Assembly (NCBI GenBank): GCA_946479535.1 | Contig: CAMLGP010000108.1 | Location: 1-7,806, forward strand | From: an uncultured Bacteroidota bacterium | GTDB taxonomy: Bacteria; Bacteroidota; Bacteroidia; Chitinophagales; Chitinophagaceae | Reading direction: 5' to 3' | DNA: 7,806 bases | In this document: in pieces, positions 1-6,158 of the stretch | Position numbering within the stretch: the first letter of the stretch is position 1 | Layout of the letters: every line of letters begins with the position of its first letter | Notes under the pieces: model-generated | What the model saw: only the letters and a program-made list of their open reading frames with translations | Database searches by the model: none | What the model was told of the DNA's origin: nothing | Made by a program: the position numbers and the translations under genes

Positions 1-2
1 CA

Positions 3-653
3 TTCTTTATACTTCGTCCCGGCCAGGTACACCAACTTAATTTAGAGGCTGGCAGTTCAGGTTTTCTGATGGAGTTTGATCCTGGATTTTATAAACCCAA
101 AAACCCTGGAGCAGTTCATAGATGGGAAAAAGCCATAACAAAAAACTATTGCCAGCTAAGCGCTGAGGGTTTCATTAAATTAAATACTTCATTAAAAAAT
201 ATACTCCGTGAGTTTACTACAAGGCAGGAAGGTTTTGTAGAAGCTATAATCTCCCATCTGGACCTATTCTTTATTGAATACGGGCGCCAAAGCCAGCATT
301 CAAATATTATCACCAGAAGCATCACTGATTACGCTCAGGACCGGTTTGAAAAACTTGTGCATTTGCTTGAAGCAAATATTGGATCTATGAAAAAACTTTC
401 CCAATATGCAAACCAACTTAATCTTTCTTCCTACCAGCTAAATGCAATTACAAAATCATCTGTGGGGAAAACAGTATCTGACCTCATTAATGAGCAAATT
501 ATACTTGAAGCAAAGAGACATTTGCTGGCAACAGACAGCCAGGTAAAAGATATTGCCGGCCATCTGGGGTACGAAGATGTTTCCTATTTTATCCGGTTCT
601 TCAAAAAACACACAAAACATACTCCGGATGCTTTTCGAAAGAATTTTAAATAA
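3..653 (+). CDS. AraC-family transcriptional regulator, 5'-truncated by the window edge
   Basis: This is a DNA-binding transcription factor with an N-terminal cupin-like sensing domain and a C-terminal AraC double helix-turn-helix. The first ATG in the window is at 69, but the frame is open to base 3 and reads FFILRPGQVHQLNLEAGSSG upstream. That is the typical beta-strand and 'PGQVH' turn of AraC sensor domains, so the ATG at 69 is internal and the real start lies outside the window. Counting from base 69, the HTH domain covers about residues 95-194. A first HTH lies around LSQYANQLNLSSYQLN, and the second recognition region (DIAGHLGYEDVSYFIRFFKKH) ends in the family's TPDAFRK motif. The flavoprotein gene starts 90 bases downstream on the same strand, which makes that unit a likely target. 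This is inferred from position only; no operator was identified. The family call is very secure; the ligand is unknown. Confidence 0.93.
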   Translation, partial: FFILRPGQVHQLNLEAGSSGFLMEFDPGFYKPKNPGAVHRWEKAITKNYCQLSAEGFIKLNTSLKNILREFTTRQEGFVEAIISHLDLFFIEYGRQSQHSNIITRSITDYAQDRFEKLVHLLEANIGSMKKLSQYANQLNLSSYQLNAITKSSVGKTVSDLINEQIILEAKRHLLATDSQVKDIAGHLGYEDVSYFIRFFKKHTKHTPDAFRKNFK

Positions 654-702
654 ATCCCATTCTTCTTCGTAATTGTCCTACTTCATCCAGCCCCGGTCTA
701 CC

Positions 703-710
703 TACATTTG
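703..710 (+). promoter_or_regulatory. Candidate Bacteroidota -7 promoter element (TACATTTG)
   Basis: The sequence matches the Bacteroidota primary sigma -7 consensus TAnnTTTG exactly and lies 33 bases before the flavoprotein ATG at 744, so transcription would start near 716 with a leader of about 28 bases. I see no good -33 TTTG at the usual spacing; the nearest upstream TTG, at 673-675, is too far. An activator such as the adjacent AraC protein could compensate, but that is inference. Confidence 0.5.
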
Positions 711-743
711 TAAATCTTATTACTTCATTCAAATCACAACAGA

Positions 744-1652
744 ATGAAAAAGCATCCACAATACGATGTTATAATTATTGGTGGCAGTTATGCCGGATTA
801 GCAGCAGGAATGGCGTTGGGTCGTGCACTTAGAAAAGTGCTGATTATTGACAGCGGCAACCCCTGCAATGCCCAAACCCCACATTCCCATAATTTCCTGA
901 CGAATGATGGCAAACCTCCAAAAGAAATTGCCACCCTTGCCCATCAACAGGTGAAACAATATGATACAGTTGATTTCCTCAATGACTTTGCAACTGATGC
1001 CGTAAAGAATGAAGAAGGCTTTGAAATAGGAGTTTTGTCTGGCAAGAAGATTAGGGCAAAGAGAATTGTTCTTGCTACCGGGATACAGGATATCATGCCT
1101 GGTATTCCCGGATTTGCCGAATCCTGGGGAATAAGTGTGTTGCATTGCCCGTATTGTCATGGCTACGAAGTTCGATATCAAAAGACTGGTATACTGGCAA
1201 ATGGGGAAACCGCTTTTGAAATGGCCTCCCTCCTCTCAAACTGGTCAGGCGATCTGACAGTATACACTAATGATCAATCCACATTGACTGAAGTTCAGAT
1301 CAATAAACTCAAACTTCATAATATCAATGTTGTCGAAACTGCGATTAATTCACTGGAACATCAGAAAGGCTATATTGAGAATATTGTTTTCGAGGACGGC
1401 AAAAAGGCGTCTGTAAAAGCCCTGTATGCGCGACTTCCATTTATACAGCATTCTGCTATTCCAAAATTTATAGGATGTGAATTTACCCCTGAAGGCTATA
1501 TCAAAATAGATCCGGCGCAACAGACAACAATTCCCGGACTTTATGCCTGCGGAGACAACAGCTCCAGGATTAGAACAGTGGCCAATGCTGTTTCAATGGG
1601 CACAACTACAGGAATAATGGTAAACAAAGACCTTATTGAAGAAGAGTTTTAA
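744..1652 (+). CDS. Thioredoxin-reductase-like FAD oxidoreductase with CPYCH active site (GliT/HlmI-type)
   Basis: A 302-residue soluble flavoprotein of the class II pyridine nucleotide-disulfide oxidoreductase fold. The N-terminal FAD Rossmann motif is IIGGSYAGLAA (residues 11-21), followed by the acidic end of strand 2 at IIDSG (34-38). ATGIQD is at 111-116 and the second FAD-contact motif GLYACGDNSS at 265-274. The redox-active disulfide is C135-P-Y-C138, followed by H139 where E. coli thioredoxin reductase has Asp. The CxxCHGYE arrangement is typical of the GliT/HlmI-type thiol oxidases. The expected NADPH site is degenerate: the loop at 149-159 reads GILANGETAFE instead of GxGxxA, and YTNDQS (174-179) replaces the HRRxxxR motif. 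The enzyme therefore probably does not work as a classical NADPH-thioredoxin reductase. It is the first gene of a unit with the SDR-like gene 25 bases downstream. The substrate is unknown. Confidence 0.9.
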   Translation: MKKHPQYDVIIIGGSYAGLAAGMALGRALRKVLIIDSGNPCNAQTPHSHNFLTNDGKPPKEIATLAHQQVKQYDTVDFLNDFATDAVKNEEGFEIGVLSGKKIRAKRIVLATGIQDIMPGIPGFAESWGISVLHCPYCHGYEVRYQKTGILANGETAFEMASLLSNWSGDLTVYTNDQSTLTEVQINKLKLHNINVVETAINSLEHQKGYIENIVFEDGKKASVKALYARLPFIQHSAIPKFIGCEFTPEGYIKIDPAQQTTIPGLYACGDNSSRIRTVANAVSMGTTTGIMVNKDLIEEEF

Positions 1653-1677
1653 CTAATCAAACTTAAAAAATAGAAAA

Positions 1678-2271
1678 ATGAAAATTGTAATTGTGGGTGC
1701 TTCAGGCACCATGGGAAGATTTTTGTCTAACGCGTTCCAAAAAGAACATGAAATTGTGCGGGCTGATCGTAATAGTCCGGAGGTTCGGGTTGATATAACC
1801 TCTCCAGACTCTATAGAGAATATGTACAAATCAATAGGCCCTTTCGATGCGCTGATTTGTACGGCAGGCCCTACCTATGTTGGCCCCTGGAAGAGTTTAA
1901 CTGATAAAGAGTTCCGGAACGGTGTCAATGGAAAGATGATGGGGCAGATCAACTTAGTGTTGATTGGCCAGCATTATATTAGCCCTAAAGGTTCTTTTAC
2001 TTTAATTACAGGTGCAGTGACAGATGAGCCCCAAAAGAATTTTGCCAATGCATCCGCAGCAAATGCAGCTGTAGAAGGTTTTGTAAAGGCTGCGGCCATT
2101 GAGTTGGAAAAAGGGATTCGTATTAATGCAGTGAGTCCTACGGTTATTGAAAATTCACCTCAATATTTCCCCTATTTTCCCGGAGAAATCCCTACAACCA
2201 TGAATCAGTTGGAATATGGATTTAGAAAAAGCGTATTTGGGCCAAATACAGGTCAGATAATTAAACCTTAG
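1678..2271 (+). CDS. SDR-fold protein lacking the catalytic tetrad (Lin1944-like)
   Basis: A 197-residue short-chain dehydrogenase/reductase fold protein. The nucleotide-binding loop is GASGTMG (residues 7-13). An Asp-Arg pair (30-31) follows strand 2, the NAG-like motif appears as CTAG (61-64), and the last strand region is RINAVSPTV (148-156). The catalytic YxxxK is absent: aligning SAANAAVEGFVKAAAIE with the usual YSASKAAVEGF puts Ala125 at the Tyr position and Asn129 at the Lys position. The strand normally carrying the catalytic Ser reads LITGAV (109-114). This matches the described Lin1944-like SDR subgroup, which keeps the dinucleotide fold without the standard active site and has no known function. 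The length and the ending TGQIIKP look complete, so it is not a fragment. It follows the flavoprotein after a 25-base A-rich gap and is probably co-transcribed. Confidence 0.9.
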   Translation: MKIVIVGASGTMGRFLSNAFQKEHEIVRADRNSPEVRVDITSPDSIENMYKSIGPFDALICTAGPTYVGPWKSLTDKEFRNGVNGKMMGQINLVLIGQHYISPKGSFTLITGAVTDEPQKNFANASAANAAVEGFVKAAAIELEKGIRINAVSPTVIENSPQYFPYFPGEIPTTMNQLEYGFRKSVFGPNTGQIIKP

Positions 2272-2427
2272 AGATCTTCCCGCGAATATCTCTTTCAGAC
2301 CTTGAGTATTTAAGGTTGTTCCAAAAGAATATAAATACAGGCCTGAATATGCTAATTGGAAGTATCGCTCGTTTCTTATTGCTTAGAATATAAATGCAAA
2401 GTCTCTTCCTAAATTTCTAAAGAGAAT

Positions 2428-3033
2428 TTATTCAGTATACCTGATCTTGATTACAATTTTCTTGTCCGGGGTTTTATCACCGCTCATGACATTTGGGCGA
2501 TGTGCATCGGATGGAAAGAACAGGAAAAAGGTTCCTGGCACTGCTTCATAAAGAGGGCCGTCCCCTGAATAATTTGCAAGATCTCTTGCCTCAGCATAAG
2601 GCCGCGTTACTGTAAGTTTTGACGGAGATATCCTTCCAATCTTTTCTTTGCCCCTGATTACGTACTGGAGGTCTATATACTTACGATGGGATTCCCATTG
2701 CGTACTATCATAGTCTTTTGGAGGATTATCCTGAATGGTGGCGTAAACATTGTCACCATCAATATTCTGGCGGCCAACTTTCAGGTTTTGCAGGTCCTGT
2801 GTTTTTAAAAATTCAAAAGCCTTATCCCAGTAGCTCTTATTTGTATGATATTGCTTGTAGAGTTCCATGTAATTGACGGTCTTGCTTGGTTTAAGTTGAA
2901 GACCACCGAGCCACTCCCCTTTTTTGAACCATTTCTTTGCCTGGTGGTTTGAGGGGTTTGAAGGAGCCTGGGCATCTGCGATGCTGGCCATACAAAAGAA
3001 AAGAGCGAAAAAGAAAACAGATATTTTAGTCAT
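2428..3033 (-). CDS. Secreted YhcH/YjgK/YiaL-family cupin protein
   Basis: A 201-residue protein with a cleavable signal peptide: a short basic start, a hydrophobic core at about residues 5-18, and likely cleavage after Ala21 or Ala23 (IADAQA). The mature part is a YhcH/YjgK/YiaL (DUF386) beta-barrel. The candidate metal ligands are in ESHRKYIDLQYVIRGKE (E114, H116, D121) and FFPSDAHRP (H178), followed by the typical IVIKIRY end. Characterised members act on sugars; E. coli YhcH has been linked to N-acetylneuraminate anomer handling. Export suggests a periplasmic or outer-surface sugar role here. The substrate cannot be read from the sequence. It is transcribed divergently from the aspartic protease, with about 146 bases between their preferred starts. 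TATCTTAG on the minus strand (3067 to 3060) is one mismatch from the -7 consensus and may be its promoter. Confidence 0.85.
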   Translation of the reverse strand: MTKISVFFFALFFCMASIADAQAPSNPSNHQAKKWFKKGEWLGGLQLKPSKTVNYMELYKQYHTNKSYWDKAFEFLKTQDLQNLKVGRQNIDGDNVYATIQDNPPKDYDSTQWESHRKYIDLQYVIRGKEKIGRISPSKLTVTRPYAEARDLANYSGDGPLYEAVPGTFFLFFPSDAHRPNVMSGDKTPDKKIVIKIRYTE

Positions 3034-3179
3034 AATCTTAATTATTAATACTTCTACATCTAAGATACTTAAATCTGCGATCCGCTTACCATTTTTGTAA
3101 ACGCTTATATTGGAAAACTCATAGGATTGTCGACTTTAACAGACATTTGAACTTATACTTTTACAGGAAATTTATTGTT

Positions 3180-3665
3180 ATGGGAATGATATACGCGGAT
3201 ATAGAGTTAATAAACTGGAGTGACCTTGATGGTGCAAGGCGTTGCGAATTGGACCAGGACGAGATAAGGCGAATGCATATTAATTTGCTGGTGGATACCG
3301 GTGCCTATATGCTGACTATTAATGAAAACATTCAGTCAATATTAGGATTGCCTGTGGTAGAAAACAGATCTACCCAGTTGGCAGATGGCAGTTGGATTAA
3401 GTTGCCGGTAGTTGGTCCAATAGAGGTTAGATTTGCCAATCGAAGAGCTACCTGTAACGCATATGTGCTGCCTGGTGCTAGCGATGCATTATTGGGAGCC
3501 ATTCCGCTGGAGGAACTGGATGTAATTATCCATCCCCAACGGCAGGAACTTATCGTAAATCCCGAGCATCCTGACGGAGCACAGTTCAGGATTCCCACTC
3601 TCTTACCTGCTGATAGGATTCCGTGGCGTATCCGTAATCCCCACCTGGAAATTTTACCTGGTTAA
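3180..3665 (+). CDS. Retropepsin-like (clan AA) aspartic protease
   Basis: A 161-residue protein counted from ATG 3180. It carries the aspartic protease signature LLVDTGAYMLTIN (residues 36-48, catalytic Asp39-Thr40-Gly41) and the hydrophobic-hydrophobic-Gly motif ALLGAIPLEELDV (103-115). One catalytic Asp per chain implies a homodimer, as in retroviral proteases. There is no signal peptide or membrane segment, so it is cytoplasmic. An upstream in-frame TTG at 3147 would add 11 residues, but it overlaps a near-match to the -7 element (GACATTTG, 3142-3149); ATG 3180, or ATG 3186, is more likely. The conserved core ends near IVNPEHPDGAQ (125-135). About 25 further residues (RIPTLLPADRIPWRIRNPHLEILPG) form an unusual proline-rich tail. 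The substrate is unknown, and neither neighbour suggests one. Confidence 0.85.
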   Translation: MGMIYADIELINWSDLDGARRCELDQDEIRRMHINLLVDTGAYMLTINENIQSILGLPVVENRSTQLADGSWIKLPVVGPIEVRFANRRATCNAYVLPGASDALLGAIPLEELDVIIHPQRQELIVNPEHPDGAQFRIPTLLPADRIPWRIRNPHLEILPG

Positions 3666-3789
3666 ATGTTTGGTTCACTCCGCAATCCTGTTCTCATTCC
3701 TGCAATATAGCTATTGAACCTGGCTTGACACGAGCCGCTGTCCAAAAATTGGAGATAAAAGGCTGGCTGCATTTTTGCCGGATTTCAAA

Positions 3790-3797
3790 TAATTTTG
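3790..3797 (+). promoter_or_regulatory. Candidate Bacteroidota -7 promoter element (TAATTTTG)
   Basis: An exact match to TAnnTTTG, 24 bases before the methyltransferase ATG at 3822. A TTTG at 3774-3777 is closer (12 bases) than the usual -33 spacing of about 19, so the upstream half is poor. The predicted start near 3803 leaves a leader of about 19 bases that still contains the AGGAG at 3808-3812. The in-frame TTG at 3795 falls inside this element and therefore should not be the start codon. Confidence 0.5.
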
Positions 3798-3807
3798 AGT
3801 CAGGTTC

Positions 3808-3812
3808 AGGAG
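3808..3812 (+). promoter_or_regulatory. Shine-Dalgarno-like AGGAG deciding the methyltransferase start
   Basis: AGGAG sits nine bases before ATG 3822. Strong Shine-Dalgarno sites are uncommon in this window, and the position supports ATG 3822 over the in-frame TTG at 3795, which lies upstream of it. Confidence 0.5.
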
Positions 3813-3821
3813 ATAAACAAT

Positions 3822-4691
3822 ATGCCAGAAGAACAAAAAGACTATACCAGCATCAGCCCATCGGCAAAATCCCTTCTCTTAATGAAAGGATATACCAATA
3901 TTCCTTACGCAAAAGAGACAGCGGCCCTGCTTCAGGGACCAGAAGTTTTTGATCTTAGTTTTGACGAAAAAGATTTCTGGTTCTGGATACGTGTCATGCA
4001 TTTTGAGAACCGGTACTGGACAATTGACCAGCTACTGAAACAAACGGATGCGAGGAATATGCTGGAACTATCCTCCGGTTTCTCTTTTCGGGGACTGGAT
4101 CTTTGTGTGAAGGATAAAGCAATACATTATATTGATACCGATCTGCCAGAAGTAGTTGCCATAAAACAGGATCTGATCAACAAACTCAGGCTGAGGGAGG
4201 ACCTAAAAGGCAATTTTGAGCTATTACCGCTGAATGCCCTGAATGACGCTGATTTTAATGCCGTGGTCTCCCGGTTTGAAGACGGGCCCTTAACTATTGT
4301 AAATGAAGGCCTGTTAATGTACCTGGGTTTAGAGGAGAAAAAGCGCCTGTGTAAAATTTTACGTAATACACTAAGCAAAAGAGGCGGATGTTGGATCACA
4401 GCTGATATTTATGTAAAACGTAGTTCAGAAATGCGGGCAAACCTTCCGCAGAGTAAAAGCGAAACTGAATTTTTTGAAAAGCATAATATCGAAGAAAATA
4501 AATTCGAAAATTATGAAGCAGCTGAGGCTTTTTTTAAATCAGAAGGATTTGAGCTTGTAAAGGAAGCTGTTCCTGATTATGGAAAGCTTAGCGTTATGCC
4601 TCACTTGCTTAAGGTCTTGCCCGAAGAAGTGCGGAACAGGAAAGAGCCTCCTCCCAAAATCCAGGCTACCTGGATGTTGAAACCGATGTAA
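3822..4691 (+). CDS. Class I SAM-dependent methyltransferase, leucine carboxyl methyltransferase (LCM/PPM) type
   Basis: A 289-residue cytoplasmic methyltransferase counted from ATG 3822. The SAM-binding motif I is LELSSGFSFRGLDL (81-94). The acidic motif is YIDTDLPEVVAIK (103-115), with Asp105 and Asp107 as candidate SAM-ribose contacts. Motif IV is TIVNEGLLMYL (158-168). HFENRYWTID (60-69) corresponds to the Arg-containing segment ahead of motif I in this family. These features match the LCM/PPM/TcmP-type O-methyltransferases, which methylate carboxylates or hydroxyls of proteins or small molecules. No acceptor can be read from the sequence. It is on the same strand as the protease gene but has its own probable promoter and a 156-base gap, so it is likely independent. 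An extended start at TTG 3795 is unlikely because of the promoter overlap. Confidence 0.87.
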   Translation: MPEEQKDYTSISPSAKSLLLMKGYTNIPYAKETAALLQGPEVFDLSFDEKDFWFWIRVMHFENRYWTIDQLLKQTDARNMLELSSGFSFRGLDLCVKDKAIHYIDTDLPEVVAIKQDLINKLRLREDLKGNFELLPLNALNDADFNAVVSRFEDGPLTIVNEGLLMYLGLEEKKRLCKILRNTLSKRGGCWITADIYVKRSSEMRANLPQSKSETEFFEKHNIEENKFENYEAAEAFFKSEGFELVKEAVPDYGKLSVMPHLLKVLPEEVRNRKEPPPKIQATWMLKPM

Positions 4692-4747
4692 CAATGAGCC
4701 TCTTTAATCTTTCTAATGGGTTGTAGCAATTTCTCTGAAATCCTGAA

Positions 4748-4762
4748 GATGATCTCATCATC
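4748..4762 (+). terminator. Possible weak terminator after the methyltransferase gene
   Basis: GATGAT, loop CTC, then ATCATC gives a 6-bp stem in the convergent gap, 57 bases after the methyltransferase stop. It is followed by CTAATTTTATAAT, which is T-rich but interrupted. The stem is short and low in GC, so this is tentative. Confidence 0.3.
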
Positions 4763-4805
4763 CTAATTTTATAATGTCCCTCGCCAGAAAATTCAGAAAA
4801 CTGTG

Positions 4806-4822
4806 CAGGATTCTGGATCCTG
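4806..4822 (-). terminator. Possible terminator of the acetyltransferase-pirin operon
   Basis: CAGGAT, a 5-base loop, then ATCCTG forms a 6-bp stem beginning five bases past the pirin stop codon (minus strand). On the minus strand it is followed by GCACAGTTTTCTGAATTTTC, which has two short T runs but no continuous U tract. Position is good, strength is doubtful. Confidence 0.35.
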
Positions 4823-4826
4823 GTAC

Positions 4827-5741
4827 TTATGATAGTGGTTCCGGTTTGGGTGCACCTCCTGCGGGCCTTGACTTATCATCAGGCAATGGAATAAATTCAT
4901 GGTTATCATTTGGAGGTAAGATGATCCTTCCCTGCTTCCAGTCTTCTTTTGCCTGTTCAATACGTTCCTTGCGACTGGAAACAAAATTCCACCAGATGAA
5001 TCGTTCGCCTAAAGGTTCTCCGCCCAGCATCATCAGTGTTGTATGCTCTTTTGCCAGGATCAGCGGATCGGCATTGGACGTAAAAACTACCATTTGTCCT
5101 TCATGATAAGAAGTTCCCGATATTTCAACACTTCCTTTTACAATATAAAATCCTCTTTCCAAATGTTCACCCGGCAGCCCAAATCTTGCACCCTGATCAA
5201 GGTTCACATGCAGATAAAATAAAGGCGATTTTACCTTCACATCATTTCGCAAGCCATAGGCATCTCCAGCGATCAATCGCATCCAAACACCTTTGTCTGT
5301 ATAGATTGGAAGTTCTTCCGGTTTATAATTATTAAATGCCGGAGCTGCTTCTTCATCTTTTTCCGGAAGTGCTACCCATGTTTGAATCATTTCAAGTCCG
5401 CCAGCAAGTGCTGAAGGATCTTCAAATCTTTCGGAATGGGAAATCCCGCTGCCTGCCGTCATCCAGTTTACTTCACCCGGTAGAATGACCTGCTCAACAC
5501 CCAGGCTATCGCGGTGTGTTACCTGTCCGCCAAAAAGATAACTGACCGTTGAAAGTCCGATATGGGGATGGGGTAATACATCCAGTGATGATGGGTTAGG
5601 TGGCAGGTTTGCAACAGGTCCGGCATGGTCCATAAATATAAACGGTCCTACCATACGCCGCAGACGGAAAGGAAGAATCCGTTTGACTTTCATTGATTCA
5701 CTAATGGCAGCATTGCGGGCTTCTATAACTATTTCAATCAT
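4827..5741 (-). CDS. Pirin family protein (bicupin)
   Basis: A 304-residue iron-binding bicupin. The N-terminal pirin cupin holds PHPHIGLSTVSYLF (57-70) and GSGISHSER (97-105). The four metal ligands are all present: H58, H60, H102 and E104, equivalent to H56, H58, H101 and E103 of human pirin. The C-terminal pirin domain (about 172-285) includes FYIVKGSVEI and PLGERFIWWNFV. Bacterial pirins such as E. coli YhhW can show quercetin 2,3-dioxygenase activity in vitro; the physiological role is generally unknown. There is no signal peptide. The gene starts 5 bases after the acetyltransferase stop, so the two are probably translated from one mRNA. An out-of-frame ATG at 5746 (minus strand) lies in the gap and reads only ATG AAA TGA; the frame with the pirin motifs starts at 5741. 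The last 15 or so residues are Pro/Gly-rich and probably disordered. Confidence 0.95.
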   Translation of the reverse strand: MIEIVIEARNAAISESMKVKRILPFRLRRMVGPFIFMDHAGPVANLPPNPSSLDVLPHPHIGLSTVSYLFGGQVTHRDSLGVEQVILPGEVNWMTAGSGISHSERFEDPSALAGGLEMIQTWVALPEKDEEAAPAFNNYKPEELPIYTDKGVWMRLIAGDAYGLRNDVKVKSPLFYLHVNLDQGARFGLPGEHLERGFYIVKGSVEISGTSYHEGQMVVFTSNADPLILAKEHTTLMMLGGEPLGERFIWWNFVSSRKERIEQAKEDWKQGRIILPPNDNHEFIPLPDDKSRPAGGAPKPEPLS

Positions 5742-5746
5742 TTCAT

Positions 5747-6061
5747 TTACTTTTTATCGGTAAATCTTTCTGCATTAGGAACCACTATATCATTCCATTC
5801 AGGATGCCTTTTCAGAAAACTCTGTACAAAGGGGCAAATGGGAACAATTTTGTAATTGTTGTCTTTTGCGTACTGTAAGGCCTTCTGAATAATGGCGCTA
5901 CCTACACCTTTTCCTTCCATTGCTTCAGGCACCTCAGTATGAATGAGAAATAGCCAGTCTCCAGAGCGTTTGTATTCAAGAAAAGCCGTATTGTCTTGCA
6001 CATCCAGCTCAAATCGATTTAATTCAATATTGTCTTTCAGGCTTAGTTCATCGTATTTCAT
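5747..6061 (-). CDS. Small GNAT-like N-acetyltransferase (YjdJ/NATD1 type)
   Basis: A 104-residue single-domain acetyltransferase of the short GNAT group related to human NATD1 and plant At1g77540. It starts with the typical NRFEL segment (15-19), followed by FLEYKRSGDWLFLIHTEVPEAMEGKGVGSAII. The acetyl-CoA pyrophosphate loop is within EGKGVGSAI (49-57). It ends with the hallmark VPICPFVQSFLKRHPEW (72-88), containing a conserved Cys75. These proteins bind acetyl-CoA, but their acceptor is unknown. The gene is the promoter-proximal member of an operon with the pirin. Its start is 97 bases from the divergent MFS gene, so the two probably share a regulatory region. No clear Shine-Dalgarno precedes it, and the best -7-like minus-strand sequence (TAATTTAG) has one mismatch. 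Confidence 0.9.
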   Translation of the reverse strand: MKYDELSLKDNIELNRFELDVQDNTAFLEYKRSGDWLFLIHTEVPEAMEGKGVGSAIIQKALQYAKDNNYKIVPICPFVQSFLKRHPEWNDIVVPNAERFTDKK

Positions 6062-6158
6062 AATTGTAAGTGTTTCGGGGGGATTACTTTACAGGAGATC
6101 AGTTAATGATTCTTCAATATACGTTAGTACTAAATTAATTATCTTTTATCTTAGATTG

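Noticed and set aside
69..71. ATG at 69 as the start of the AraC gene
   Set aside because: In-frame codons upstream of it encode typical AraC sensor-domain sequence (PGQVHQL), so the gene is cut by the window edge rather than starting here.
798..1181. Minus-strand open frame of 127 codons inside the flavoprotein gene
   Set aside because: It lies wholly antisense to a gene with clear motifs, has no recognisable domain and looks like a shadow.
2326..2395. Direct repeat AGAATATAAAT at 2326-2336 and 2385-2395
   Set aside because: Only 11 bases, AT-rich, two copies in an AT-rich convergent gap; chance is a sufficient explanation.
2270..2425. Short inverted repeats AGAGAT/ATCTCT (2270-2293) and TCTCTT/AAGAGA (2402-2425) as terminators
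   Set aside because: Each has a 6-bp stem, a 12-base loop and no proper U tract in either direction, so they are too weak to call.
3672..3720. Inverted repeat GGTTCA/TGAACC after the protease gene
   Set aside because: A 6-bp stem with a 37-base loop and no U tract is not convincing as terminator or operator.
3725..3730. TTGACA resembling a sigma-70 -35 box
   Set aside because: No matching -10 box lies 16-18 bases downstream, and Bacteroidota promoters use a different consensus.
3725..3952. Plus-strand open frame of 75 codons before and overlapping the methyltransferase
   Set aside because: It is in another frame over the methyltransferase start and its promoter-like sequence, with no recognisable family.
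4774..5106. Plus-strand open frame of 110 codons over the pirin 3' end
   Set aside because: It overlaps the pirin antisense and shows no domain; the opposite strand holds a full-length pirin with all metal ligands.
5943..6158. 72-codon N-terminal extension of the MFS gene
   Set aside because: It is antisense to the acetyltransferase and hydrophilic; ATG 6159 gives a normal first transmembrane segment.
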